From: a virus
Strand: one strand, 5' to 3'
IMG/VR virus record: IMGVR_UViG_3300044680_000280
Location: 62,001-126,000 of that record
DNA length: 64,000 nt
In this document: in pieces, positions 1 through 10,098 of the stretch
Layout: each line of letters begins with the position of its first letter
Numbering within the stretch: position 1 is the first letter of the stretch
The notes under the pieces: generated by a model
What the model saw: only the letters and a program-made list of their open reading frames with translations
The model's database searches: none
What the model was told of the DNA's origin: nothing
Program-made: the position numbers and the translations under genes

Positions 1-1961
1 TAGAGGAGTCCGTCCGATGAGCTGGAATCCGTGATCCTTAGGGTACGACCGTACATGGCTCCAGTCTGGGAACCCATGGAAGACCATGTGTAGGGCTGGA
101 ACTGAGTGGGAAGAGTTCGGCCACCGTAACTGAATAGGGGCGACGACTGGTCTGGAAAGAAGCACAACTGAATGACTCGGTTACCGTCATCAATGGCCGC
201 CATTACTGAGTTCGGCGAAATCCCATGGGTGAAGGTTCGAAGTTGCACAGAAACGTCGAGGACGACGTCCGAGGAGATCGACAAAAGTGGTTCGATGCGG
301 TCATACCCTCGGAAATCTCCGCCTATGAGTCCGACTTGGCTCTCAACGCTTGTTGTCGTAGCGCTCGTCGAATCGATAATCAGAGACTTAGCAAGAGCGG
401 TTGAGAGGAGAGTTTCCGTGCCCGCGTACCCTATGGGCGTCCACGGTTGAGACGCCGCCTCTGGGGTGGTCGTACCCTCATAGCTCACGAAGACAGATGG
501 TGCTGTCTGAAGAGGGTTCGTCGGAATGATGTCGTACTTGACGAAATCCCATAGAGAGGTGTTGACCGACTCATAGGACATCGACCCAAAGAAAACGCCC
601 TGGAGCTGATTGAACGGTGCCGTGAGCTCCTCAAGTGCAGGGAGTTGGCTCTCCAGAACTTGAAGCGTAGGCGTAACGTCTCCATCCAGGTAAACAGAGA
701 TGTTTCCTGACGGATCCCGAAAGAGTCGGTAGCTGTGGATAACGGTCCAGTCCAACGTAGCGGGGGAGCCCGTTGGACTTCCGTTTGAAATTCCCCCACT
801 CCAAGCTGTAATAACCGACGGGTCATTTCCACCCCCCGATACGAGGAGTCCAATCTGATTGACACCCCCGCTCGTAAGGTACCCGAGAACAATGGCTTTG
901 GATGAATCCGAGTAACCCGCCGCAATGCCCGTGAAAACTCCTTCAGTTGTCGTAGCGATCGTGATGTAATTTCGCCATGTAGCTGCAAAGACATGCTGAA
1001 AAGTGAGATCGACTTGACGCGTCCAAAATAGCACCCGCCCATTTGGAAAGGGACCAGCCACAGTCTTCGTGACAGTCAGAAGGCTGTTGGCGATAGACGT
1101 TGTGCCCGTACCTGTTCGATCCCACGGGGCAATCGGATCGTTTTCGGGAAGGGCCGTCGCCCCGTAAGAAACGAAGGTCGAGGTCACTTCCCTTGAAAGG
1201 GGCGGGTATGCGATCTTGTGAAGGGGTGAATTCAGAACAAGAAGGTTCGGATCGTTCAAAACCGCAGTGTACGCCCGCTCGTAGGCACGGTACTTGAGAT
1301 CTCTTTGTTGAGGCTGAGGAAGAGTCGATTGGGAATTGCTCGGAACGTAATTGCTGGGGACGATGAGCTGATTGTTGTAGCGGTATTTGTGACCTGTACC
1401 GTCATCGGCATATCCCACGTCACGGTTCCAGGAATTCAAGCGAAACGCAGGACTATTCAACGAGCGAAAATCAACCGTAGGGTTCTCAATCCAAGAATAG
1501 GAGACTTTGACATCATCTCCCGGGTTTGGGGGATTCGTCAGAATGATCTGTCCAAGAAGCCCGTTCACCTGTTCTGGGATAACCTGAACGTTGTTGATGA
1601 GAACCGTGACATCATCGGCTCTCTCGGCAATTTGCCCGTTACGTGGGTCAAAAACCTCCCAGGAGATGTCAGTATTGTCTGGGTCCGGAAGGTAGAAGCA
1701 TGACACGAGCTTGACAGCCGTCGTGCTCAAAATCGTTGCAATGCGGTACGTGCCCGCATTAACGTTCGTCCCACTCAGAGTAACGTAGAGCCCGAGCATG
1801 GACGGGGTGATGAGGCCGCCGGGCAGCACAACCGTAACTGGGTCCAGAATGGTTGCCCCCGATCCGCTCGCCAGGGTAAGCGGAGGTCTTGATATTGGCC
1901 CATGATCGACGAAAATCGACCTAGAGGTTATAGCCGGGGTTGTTGTGACCGCGAAACTCAT
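1..1961 (-). CDS. Lectin-like adhesin or fibre protein, 3' end outside window
   Basis: A minus-strand reading frame starts with ATG at 1961 and stays open for 653 codons to the left edge, so the C-terminus is missing. The start overlaps the TGA of the upstream 2706-residue gene in an ATGA arrangement, which argues for translational coupling. The N-terminus begins MSFAVTTTPAITSRSIFVDHG. Residues of about 300 to 500 contain strand patterns typical of concanavalin/LamG jellyrolls (for example LFWTRQVDLTFQHVFAATW and YRLFRDPSGNISVYLDGD), and a second similar stretch follows (LDVSVQLRTFTHGISPN). I infer a surface-binding virion protein at the distal end of the fibre operon. Function beyond a lectin-like fold is a guess. 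I checked the frame codon by codon at positions 1-180, around 1130 and at the start, and found no stop. Confidence 0.8.
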   Translation of the reverse strand, partial: MSFAVTTTPAITSRSIFVDHGPISRPPLTLASGSGATILDPVTVVLPGGLITPSMLGLYVTLSGTNVNAGTYRIATILSTTAVKLVSCFYLPDPDNTDISWEVFDPRNGQIAERADDVTVLINNVQVIPEQVNGLLGQIILTNPPNPGDDVKVSYSWIENPTVDFRSLNSPAFRLNSWNRDVGYADDGTGHKYRYNNQLIVPSNYVPSNSQSTLPQPQQRDLKYRAYERAYTAVLNDPNLLVLNSPLHKIAYPPLSREVTSTFVSYGATALPENDPIAPWDRTGTGTTSIANSLLTVTKTVAGPFPNGRVLFWTRQVDLTFQHVFAATWRNYITIATTTEGVFTGIAAGYSDSSKAIVLGYLTSGGVNQIGLLVSGGGNDPSVITAWSGGISNGSPTGSPATLDWTVIHSYRLFRDPSGNISVYLDGDVTPTLQVLESQLPALEELTAPFNQLQGVFFGSMSYESVNTSLWDFVKYDIIPTNPLQTAPSVFVSYEGTTTPEAASQPWTPIGYAGTETLLSTALAKSLIIDSTSATTTSVESQVGLIGGDFRGYDRIEPLLSISSDVVLDVSVQLRTFTHGISPNSVMAAIDDGNRVIQLCFFPDQSSPLFSYGGRTLPTQFQPYTWSSMGSQTGAMYGRTLRITDSSSSDGLL

Positions 1962-4900
1962 TGATTTGTCACATAATTTCTGGATATGTCTTTGGGACCA
2001 CCAATTTCTGTATCGAAGACCGTGGCGAATCCTGTGACGGTTGACGTGCCATACACTGTTCCCATTAGATTAGAAACGAATTCGACGTTCCCGGTGACGT
2101 CACAGGAACCGTCCGACTCTCCTGCGGCATCGATGGGGATAGCGTAGTCGGCAACGCACTCGGAGTTCGACGTAATGTTGGCACCGACTCCAATTGTGGT
2201 CGTTGCGGACGCGATGATCGTAGAGTTGGCATCGATTGTGGACGTATCGTGACCGTGGACGAAGATCGTGAGGGAATCACTGGTCGAAACCGCATCCGAA
2301 AGGGTCTCGCGATGATTGACGTTAATCGCATAGCTATTGGGCACGCACACGGAGTTGGCGGTGACCGTCGAGGAGACATTGAGAGTCTTAGTACCGTTTG
2401 CAGTGATCGAGGAGTTGGCCGTGACGGTCGCGGTGTCTGTCTTATAGTTGGCACCGATATTGGCTGTAACTGTAGAGTTTGCCGTAATGGCCGATTGACC
2501 GGTTACATTGGTAATAGCTTCAACCGTGAGAGTGGCGTATGCCTCAATGTTGACGTAGCCCGCCGCCTGCTGGTAGATGACATTTCCACCAACGATACAC
2601 CCGGACTCGGAGAAGCCCTGTCCGAATACGGCTCCACCAAGGAGGCCCGTAAGGTAAGAGGTACCGTAGCCAGCCGAGGCAATGCTTTGAACGACCTGTT
2701 CTCTGACCCCAGTGGTCGAAAGACCCGTAACTGCCCCAGAAATGTGATTTGCATATTCCGCATTTCCAGTAATGGTACCGACACCATCGGCTTCACATGG
2801 ATTGTCCCCGTAATACTGATTGCCAGGACCCATTATGGCCGTGGCCATGCCGGTAATAGAACCCGCAATATGGTTGTCAAACTCCGCGTCGCCGGACACG
2901 GTCGCGAACCCGTCCACCGTATTGAGGCTGGGAGCCCAGATCTTCCTGATACCACCATAGAGCTGACCGGTAGCGCCAGAGACGTCGGCTCCCGCATAAA
3001 CCCTGTCGAGGGTCAGAGTTGTGTCGTTCTGGATGGATTCAATGAGATAGTATCCCGATCCGCCTGGGGCTGTGCCGCCGTAGAATTGAAGTATTTCACT
3101 CGCGTATAGTTGGGTCGTGAAGGAAGTTCCGACTCCAGCAACCACTGCGGTCCCATTCGTTAGCGTAAACGTACCCGTGGCAGTCTCATTGAGATTGCTG
3201 AGTTCGGTTACATTGCAGGAGCCAGACGTCGAACCAGAAATGTGATTCGTGTACTCGACATCACCCGTAAGGGTCGACGAACCGCCAGCACCAATATCCC
3301 CACCATCGACGGGGCTAAGGGCAATGATGAGGCCGATGTTAGCCTCAACGTAGGAAAGACCGTACGTAAGACCCTCAATCCAATTGGCGGGTTCAACGAA
3401 GCCCTGGACATAACACTCACCTCGGCACGTAATACCCTGGTAAAGGGAAGCACCAGTCGAGGTCGTTCCCGTGTAGGACGTGCTCAAGGTGAGAGACGTT
3501 TCACTGGAGATTGACTGGATGTAGTAAGTACCTGTTGCAGCCGGCGAACCCTCTCGGAAAGTTAGGGACTGGCCGATGTACAGGTTCAGGAAACTCGTAC
3601 CGGTTCCAGTAACCGTTGCAGAACCATTCGTCAGGGCAACCGTCCCCTCGAGCTTCTGGAACTGCACCGAGATGAGCATCGTCGAGGCGATGAGGTCGAC
3701 GGTTGCGGTCCCGCTAATCGTTTGGAACGGCGCGTACAATGCAGCAACGTTGTCCGAGTCCGTAAGAGTCTCGAAACTATCCGTGAGGGTCTCGTGAACT
3801 CCTCGACTGACCTTGAGCTTGTCGCTCGTTGTCATCGAATCCGAAGCAGACGGATAGTACTTGGCCGTCGCGGAAGCCGTAGTGGTCGCCGAACCATTGA
3901 GACTCGTGGCCCCAGACGCAACAATCACGGTAACCAGGGAGTCCTTGGTGGTCACCGTGTCAGAGACGTTCGCATTCAAAACAACAATCGAACCCGCCTG
4001 ATCCGAAATTGCAATCGTGTCGGAAACCGACTGATGTAGTTCAGCATTGACGTTAGCCGTGACACTAGAGTCAGCCAAAACGGACGAGGTTCCCGTAGCA
4101 TTGATATAGTTCGTCAGGGAGTCGGACGTGGTGGCCGTGTCGGAAACCCCCTCCACCACCGTATGAACAACGGCAAGGGAGTCGGAAACTGTAAAGTCAT
4201 CGGAGACATTTTCGAAGTAGTTCGAGTTCTGACGGGCCGTGAGGGACGAGTCGGCGGTGATCGATGCATTCGCCGTAAAATTGGCGTCCGTCTGAATGGA
4301 GTCACTGATCGAAACAGAATCGGAGAGGTTTTCGTAGATGACAATGACAGCGGTTAGAGAATCCGTGACTGTAATCGTATCCGACGCGTGAATCTCATCG
4401 TCAGCAAGCGGAGATGCCGTGACCGAGGCACTTGCATTTAGAGATGCGGTAACCTCAAAAGATGCCGACGTGTTAAGGCTATCCGTAGGGGTAATCGTAT
4501 CGGACAGTTGCTCGTTAACAACGATGACGGCGACGAGCGAGTCGCTGATCGTAATGGTGTCAGAGAGTCGAGCCTCATCCTCGTCCGTAGCATTTGCTGT
4601 AACCGAGGAACTCGCGGAGAGGGAAGCGTCCGTTCCAAAAGATGCCGAGCTCGAAAGGGAGTCAGAATAGGCGACCGAGTCAGAAAGATTCTCGTAGGCG
4701 ACTATGACTGAACTGAAGGAATCGCTGATTGTAATAGTATCGGAAATGGGCTCGATGTGGTCAGCCGTAATAGCGGCTACGAAGGAGTCCGAGCCGTCAA
4801 GCATCGCTGAGGCTTCGTAAGATGATGTGCCAGTCAAAGAGTCGCTGATCGAGATTGTGTCGGAGATGTTTTGGGTGATGACACTCAGGACTGTCAGGGA

Positions 4901-7900
4901 GTCGGACGTGGTGACCGTATCCGAAAGGCTCTCGCGGAGGTTGGCGGTAGCGCTGGCCGTAACGGTGGAATCCCCATTAATCGAAGACGAGGCAGTGAAG
5001 TTTGCATCCGTGTATAGATAATCAGAGGATGTAATCGTGTCCGACAGAGTCTCATGGAGCACGACGATGGCCGAAGCGGTGTCGGTAATCGAGATTGAAT
5101 CGGAGATATCGACTTCCTCGTACGCATTGGAACTTGCCGTCACCGAAGACGTGCCATTGAGGGAGGCGGCTACAGTGAAGTTCGCATCCGCTGTGAGGGA
5201 ATCGGAGCACCCGATTGTGTCGGACAAGGACTCGTGGAATACAACGATTCCGGTCGCCGAGTCCGTGATCGTGATGACGTCGGATAGATAAACATAGTCA
5301 TCCGCCGTAACGTTTGCTGTCAGGGACGATGAACCGTCGAGGGTCGCGGATGCCGTGAAGCTGGCGTCTGCTGTTAGGCTATCCGAAGTGGTGACCGAAT
5401 CCGAAACGCTCTCATGAAGAACGACGATTCCGGTAACCGAGTCCGTGATCGTGACGGTGTCCGAGAGGTGGATTTCATCGTCTCCCGTTACCGAAGCGGA
5501 CAAGGACGCGGAGCCGTCCAGGGTAGCAGTCGCATGAACGTCGGCACTGGTCTGTAGGAAGTCCGTAAGAGAAATGGTGTCCGACAGGCTTTCGGTAAAG
5601 ACAACAACCGAGCTGACGGAATCCGTGATTGAGATCGTATCGGAGAGGTGAAGTTCGTCCTCTCCAGTGGCATTAGCCGTGACCGAGGAGTCAGCGGAGA
5701 TGGTCGACACCACGAAGTAGGCGGCGTCGGTCTGAAGGGAGTCTGTATAGCTAACCGAGTCCGACAGGTTCTCATTGATTACGATGACCGCGGTTAGGGA
5801 GTCACTGATAGAGATCGTATCGGATAGGTGAAGCTCATCGTCTGCCGTCACGCTCGCGGTGAGCGTAGAACTGGCCGAAATGGCCGAGGCTGCCTCGAAA
5901 GACGCAAAACTGGTAAGAGAGTCCTCGTACGTCGTTGTGTCAGAGACGCTAACAGTAAGAACCACCTGAGCGGTCAGAGAATCGCTACTAGTAATCGAAT
6001 CGGAAATAGTGATGATATGATCGGCTGTGATAGCGGCTACGAAGGAGTCGGAACCATCGAGCATCGCCGAGGCTTCGTAATCCGCAGTGCTCGTCAAGGA
6101 GTCACTGATTGAGACCGAGTCCGACACGCTAACAGTAAGAACCACCTGAGCGGTCAGAGAATCGTAGATGCTGATTGTGTCAGAAACTGACGTGGGGTAA
6201 TTCGAATTCGACCGAGCCGTGATAGACGAGTCCCCATCTATCGATGCGGAGACCGCATGGTTAGCGCTTGTACTGAGGAAGTCCGAAGTGCTGATCGAGT
6301 CAGATAGTGCTTCGTAGGCAACAACGATTGCGGAGACGGAGTCCGTGGCCGAAATCGTGTCCGAGAGGTGGAGTTCATCATCTGCCGTCGCGGCGGCCGT
6401 AAGAGAGGAGCTTCCGTTGAGGTTCGAATGCGCCGTGAAGTTGGCGTCCGTTTGAATCGAATCGGCATAGGTAATCGTATCCGAGGGACTCTCGTACACA
6501 ACGATGACCGCGGTCAGAGAATCGGAGATGCTGATTGTATCAGTGACAGACCCGCTATCGTGAGCCGTAATACTAGCGGAAACCGATGAAGTTCCGTCGA
6601 TGGTCGAGGTTCCCGTATGACTGGCTACGGCCTGAAGAGAATCGGTCGAAGTGATCGTATCCGAGATGTTGGCTTGGATGACGACAACCGCAGTCAGGAT
6701 GTCACTGACCGTAATGGTGTCCGAAAGCGTCTCGACGTGCGAGGCCGTGACGCTAGCAGAAACCGAGGCGTCGGCGTCGATGGTTGAGGTTGCAGTGAAG
6801 TTGGCGTCAGTTTCCAGGGTGTCGGAATAGGTGACAGTGTCCGAAACGTTTGCGTGGACGATGATAACTGACGTTACCGAGTCAGAAATAGACACGGAGT
6901 CAGATACGGAGGCGGCATCGTGGGCTGTGATGCTGGCCGAAACCGAGGAACTCGCCGTGAGGGACGCTTGAACCTGATGGTTCGCATCCGTCTGGAGGGA
7001 ATCCGAAATGGTGACCGTATCGGAAACGTTCTTGTAGATCGTGAGGGTCGTCGACAGGGAGTCCGATATGGTGACAGTATCGGAAAGGCTCTCAACGTGA
7101 TCAGCGGTGATCGCCGCCAAGAGGGAGTCGGTTCCGTCTATGACCGCGAACGCCTGGTAGCTCGCATCCGTGGTCAGAGAATCGGTACAGGTAATCGTAT
7201 CCGAGAGAGAAGGTATACCCGAGAGAACAACGGAAAGTGAATCCGAGAAGGTGACAGTGTCTGAGACAGGGTTTAGGTAATTGGAGTTGCTTCGAGCTGA
7301 GCAGGTCGAGTTCGCCGTCAGTGAGGCGGCCACTTCCCTTATGGCAATGGCAGAGGCCGTGTCTGAGTACGTGATCGTATCTGAAACGTTCGCATTGAGG
7401 ACGACGGTTGCGGTAACCGAGTCCGTGGCACTGACCGTATCAGACAAACTTGCCTTATGCTGAGCAAGGGCCGAAGCGGATACGGATGCAGAACCGCTCA
7501 AACTCGAGGCGGCCGTATGATTGGCGTATGCGGTGAGAGAATCCGTATAGGTAACCGTGTCCGAAACGCTTCGATGAACCGTGGTTATGCACGTGACCGA
7601 ATCAGTAGTCGAGATCGTGTCACTGAGAGATATGACTCGATTCGCTTGAGCCGATAGGGAGTCCGTGGCCGAAATCGTATCGGAAAGGGATTGGATATGA
7701 TTCGCGTCAATGGAAAGAGAATCGGTGACCGAAACCGTGTCGGAGACGCTTACCGACAACACAATGATTGAGGACAGAGAGTCCGAAATTGAGATCGTGT
7801 CTGATAGACTCGGATTGTGTTGCGCGAGAGCTGAAGCCGTGAAAGACGAGCTGGCGGATAGAGAGGAAGCAGCGACCTTATTCGGATGGGCCGTAACAGA

Positions 7901-10078
7901 ATCAGTGCACGTAAGGGTGTCAGCAAGTGGAATACTGTTATTCCTGCCGACTGCCAAGGAATCGGATACCGCAATTGTGTCACTGACCGAGATATGGTGA
8001 CCAGCAGAGGGCGAAAGAGAGTCAGAAATTGTAATCGAGTCGGACGTGCTGATAGCTCCGTACGTCCGTTGTTTCTGAAGTGGTTGTCGACGTCTCGGAA
8101 GCTTTGCGTAGTAGGGAACGGGCGGGTCGGCGCCCTGAGTGGCCGTGTTCGCTGATGTGTTGATATTCGCCGTGGTGGCGGTGGTGCCCGTATAAGGTTG
8201 GGCTAGAGTGAGCTGACCATTTCCCATTGTGTAACCACTATTCGTGGGAACAGTGGTCGTCATGGTCATGGAGGTGGAACTGTTAATTGATGATATCGTA
8301 TACGTGCCAGTTGCCGTCTCGCTCTCATAGTATAGAGTTACGGTTTGACCTGGGAATAGGTGAGTAAAATCCCCAGTATCAACTGCCCCTACGCCCCCGA
8401 CGGTGTTGCTTGCGGTGAGCGTTGTGGTGCCATTCGCATTTATACCGCAACTGCAATTGTAAATGGCTGCAATCGTGTACAACGGAGAAACGGTAACACC
8501 CACGGGACCCAATGGGGTAACGGACACTCCTGAGGTGTTCGCCGAACTGGTGTAATTCGTTGTTAGAGTCAACGAAGTGGTACTAGAGATGCTCTGAATG
8601 ACATAGGTGCCAGATGCGGTAGGGGAGCCCCCGCTAAAAGTTATCGATTGACCCGCAGCAAGATTCGTTGTAAAGCTGGTACTGGTACCAGTAACGGTTG
8701 CAGAACCATTAGTGAGGGCGACCGTACCTGGAATAGTGGATGGGGACCCTTGGTATGGGGTCGTCAAAGTCAGTGCGGTGTTACTCGAAATGGAAGCGAT
8801 GGTGTAAATACCGACCGATAGTAAGGCTCCAATTGTCGTTGCCGAGGCATAGTTCGTTGTTAGTGTCAGAGACGTTGTACTCGCAATAGCCGCGATAACG
8901 TAGGTGCCGGATGCGGTTGACGAGCTACCAGACGAGGCGCCACCACTGAACGTAACCGTCTGTCCTACAACCAAGGTAGTTGTAAAACTAGTGCCAGAGC
9001 CTGTTACTGTAGCCGATCCATTGGTAACAGTGACAGTACCTCCAATGGTACCTGGACCAGTAGAGAAGGAAATGGGTTGCCCGACAGCAAGCAGGGTTGA
9101 AAAACTAGTGCTCGTACCTGTAACTGTCGTTGAGCCATAAGTGAGTGCGGCAGTGCCGGCTATACTAGATTGAGAGGAAAAGGATACGATTTGCCCAGGG
9201 TACAACTGGTTCAAGTAGTTGTAGTTCCACGACAGAATCGTGGTTGGTGCCGTCGGAGTGACCGTGGTTGAACCGTTTGTAACCGAGTTCTGAAGACTTA
9301 CAATTGAGAACCCCGACCCGTTCCCCAAAAGGGTGTACGTAGCGCTAGTTCCAGCAAATGGCCTTAATGCAAATTCAACATTGTAGAAGTTCGGGGCTTG
9401 GTTGTTGAGGTCTGTTTCTCTAGTAAATGGCCAGTATCCGTAAAGGGTATTCAGATTGTCATATGTGGGGGAGAGTTGCTCGGACTCCCTTTCAATGGCC
9501 GCAATCGGCAGAGCCTCCAGCCACATTTTCAGACCAGATATCGAACCTATGAAGGTGTTCTGGAATGTGTTTGTGTACGTGTAGGCGCCGTAGTTGTAAT
9601 TGATACCCAGGCAAAATGTCTGCCCGAGCACTTGTGGGATAGTGGTGTTAGTGTAGTAACTGAGTGAGCTAGTAGGTGTGCCCACAGCCTTCGCAAAAAT
9701 GGTGACAACCGTAGAGGCCGTGTAGGCACTCATCGTCATTCCGACGAAGTACCATTGGTTGTTCTGTAGGGAGACAGTGGATCCGCTTGTAGTGACAACC
9801 GTAGAGGTAGGATCTCCCACCGCTAGAGTGAGCAGACCGGGGGACCCCGCTGCACCCGCGGAACCTTCAATAACTAGAGCGATAGTAGAGCCGCTGGCCG
9901 TCGAGGCCATCTGAAACAAGTAGGCATACGGGGCCCCGCTGCCGTTGTTGTTCAACGACTGAAAGTGCTGCATGTTGATAAACATGCAGATGGTGAAGCC
10001 GTAACCGTTCGAAGAAATGAGCGCGGGAGAGGGGGTCGCTACGAGACCGCCGGCACCTCCTGATAGGTATAAGGACAC
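1958..10078 (-). CDS. Giant repetitive tail fibre protein (2706 aa)
   Basis: The protein starts with GTG at 10078; an AAAGG lies about 10 bases upstream, inside a small AACCT/AGGTT hairpin. Residues 1-240 look like a concanavalin/LamG domain (motifs FTICMFINMQHFQS, NNQWYFVGMTMSAY, FIGSISGLKMWLEAL). Residues of about 250-660 hold several copies of the beta module typified by VTNGSATVTGSGTSF followed by a GQxVTFSGG turn. Residues of about 679-2118 are 72 tandem 20-residue modules rich in SDTISISDSL (separate repeat entry). The C-terminal part has two more VTNGS-type modules, four copies of a (N/D)(V/A)E(Y/F)xNHISGxxTG motif, and one stray SD module near residue 2600. No catalytic motif is visible. 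The likely role is a long fibre or adhesin with an N- or C-terminal binding domain. Identity as a fibre is inferred from composition and its place after the baseplate genes. Confidence 0.85.
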   Translation of the reverse strand: MSLYLSGGAGGLVATPSPALISSNGYGFTICMFINMQHFQSLNNNGSGAPYAYLFQMASTASGSTIALVIEGSAGAAGSPGLLTLAVGDPTSTVVTTSGSTVSLQNNQWYFVGMTMSAYTASTVVTIFAKAVGTPTSSLSYYTNTTIPQVLGQTFCLGINYNYGAYTYTNTFQNTFIGSISGLKMWLEALPIAAIERESEQLSPTYDNLNTLYGYWPFTRETDLNNQAPNFYNVEFALRPFAGTSATYTLLGNGSGFSIVSLQNSVTNGSTTVTPTAPTTILSWNYNYLNQLYPGQIVSFSSQSSIAGTAALTYGSTTVTGTSTSFSTLLAVGQPISFSTGPGTIGGTVTVTNGSATVTGSGTSFTTTLVVGQTVTFSGGASSGSSSTASGTYVIAAIASTTSLTLTTNYASATTIGALLSVGIYTIASISSNTALTLTTPYQGSPSTIPGTVALTNGSATVTGTSTSFTTNLAAGQSITFSGGSPTASGTYVIQSISSTTSLTLTTNYTSSANTSGVSVTPLGPVGVTVSPLYTIAAIYNCSCGINANGTTTLTASNTVGGVGAVDTGDFTHLFPGQTVTLYYESETATGTYTISSINSSTSMTMTTTVPTNSGYTMGNGQLTLAQPYTGTTATTANINTSANTATQGADPPVPYYAKLPRRRQPLQKQRTYGAISTSDSITISDSLSPSAGHHISVSDTIAVSDSLAVGRNNSIPLADTLTCTDSVTAHPNKVAASSLSASSSFTASALAQHNPSLSDTISISDSLSSIIVLSVSVSDTVSVTDSLSIDANHIQSLSDTISATDSLSAQANRVISLSDTISTTDSVTCITTVHRSVSDTVTYTDSLTAYANHTAASSLSGSASVSASALAQHKASLSDTVSATDSVTATVVLNANVSDTITYSDTASAIAIREVAASLTANSTCSARSNSNYLNPVSDTVTFSDSLSVVLSGIPSLSDTITCTDSLTTDASYQAFAVIDGTDSLLAAITADHVESLSDTVTISDSLSTTLTIYKNVSDTVTISDSLQTDANHQVQASLTASSSVSASITAHDAASVSDSVSISDSVTSVIIVHANVSDTVTYSDTLETDANFTATSTIDADASVSASVTASHVETLSDTITVSDILTAVVVIQANISDTITSTDSLQAVASHTGTSTIDGTSSVSASITAHDSGSVTDTISISDSLTAVIVVYESPSDTITYADSIQTDANFTAHSNLNGSSSLTAAATADDELHLSDTISATDSVSAIVVAYEALSDSISTSDFLSTSANHAVSASIDGDSSITARSNSNYPTSVSDTISIYDSLTAQVVLTVSVSDSVSISDSLTSTADYEASAMLDGSDSFVAAITADHIITISDSITSSDSLTAQVVLTVSVSDTTTYEDSLTSFASFEAASAISASSTLTASVTADDELHLSDTISISDSLTAVIVINENLSDSVSYTDSLQTDAAYFVVSTISADSSVTANATGEDELHLSDTISITDSVSSVVVFTESLSDTISLTDFLQTSADVHATATLDGSASLSASVTGDDEIHLSDTVTITDSVTGIVVLHESVSDSVTTSDSLTADASFTASATLDGSSSLTANVTADDYVYLSDVITITDSATGIVVFHESLSDTIGCSDSLTADANFTVAASLNGTSSVTASSNAYEEVDISDSISITDTASAIVVLHETLSDTITSSDYLYTDANFTASSSINGDSTVTASATANLRESLSDTVTTSDSLTVLSVITQNISDTISISDSLTGTSSYEASAMLDGSDSFVAAITADHIEPISDTITISDSFSSVIVAYENLSDSVAYSDSLSSSASFGTDASLSASSSVTANATDEDEARLSDTITISDSLVAVIVVNEQLSDTITPTDSLNTSASFEVTASLNASASVTASPLADDEIHASDTITVTDSLTAVIVIYENLSDSVSISDSIQTDANFTANASITADSSLTARQNSNYFENVSDDFTVSDSLAVVHTVVEGVSDTATTSDSLTNYINATGTSSVLADSSVTANVNAELHQSVSDTIAISDQAGSIVVLNANVSDTVTTKDSLVTVIVASGATSLNGSATTTASATAKYYPSASDSMTTSDKLKVSRGVHETLTDSFETLTDSDNVAALYAPFQTISGTATVDLIASTMLISVQFQKLEGTVALTNGSATVTGTGTSFLNLYIGQSLTFREGSPAATGTYYIQSISSETSLTLSTSYTGTTSTGASLYQGITCRGECYVQGFVEPANWIEGLTYGLSYVEANIGLIIALSPVDGGDIGAGGSSTLTGDVEYTNHISGSTSGSCNVTELSNLNETATGTFTLTNGTAVVAGVGTSFTTQLYASEILQFYGGTAPGGSGYYLIESIQNDTTLTLDRVYAGADVSGATGQLYGGIRKIWAPSLNTVDGFATVSGDAEFDNHIAGSITGMATAIMGPGNQYYGDNPCEADGVGTITGNAEYANHISGAVTGLSTTGVREQVVQSIASAGYGTSYLTGLLGGAVFGQGFSESGCIVGGNVIYQQAAGYVNIEAYATLTVEAITNVTGQSAITANSTVTANIGANYKTDTATVTANSSITANGTKTLNVSSTVTANSVCVPNSYAINVNHRETLSDAVSTSDSLTIFVHGHDTSTIDANSTIIASATTTIGVGANITSNSECVADYAIPIDAAGESDGSCDVTGNVEFVSNLMGTVYGTSTVTGFATVFDTEIGGPKDISRNYVTNQ
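3725..8044 (-). repeat. 72 tandem 60-bp (20-residue) SD modules in 60-residue A-B-C units
   Basis: Reading the minus strand from 8044, every 60 bases begins a 20-residue module; the 72nd begins at 3784, exactly 71 x 60 bases later. There is no net insertion or deletion anywhere. Typical modules are A = SDTISITDSVSSVVVFTESL, B = SDTISLTDFLQTSADVHATA and C = TLDGSASLSASVTGDDEIHL. C-type modules occur at number 4 and then at every third position from 10 to 70, giving a 180-bp super-repeat. Module sequences have diverged widely, but a 39-base stretch is identical at 5946-5984 and 6126-6164, 180 bases apart. A 22-residue block starting at YEASAMLDGSDSF recurs 1260 bases (7 x 180) apart. Confidence 0.95.
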
Positions 10079-10098
10079 GTCAGATCAACCTTTCTAGG

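Noticed and set aside
485-1125. Short minus-strand frames of 185 and 60 codons near the left edge
   Set aside because: They are in other frames of the long open frame 1961-1, which has normal protein composition and lectin-like strands.
2249-3109. Plus-strand frame of 286 codons opposite the giant fibre
   Set aside because: It is antisense to a clear coding frame, is arginine-rich and has no ribosome binding site. The skewed codon use of the repeat region keeps the opposite frame open.
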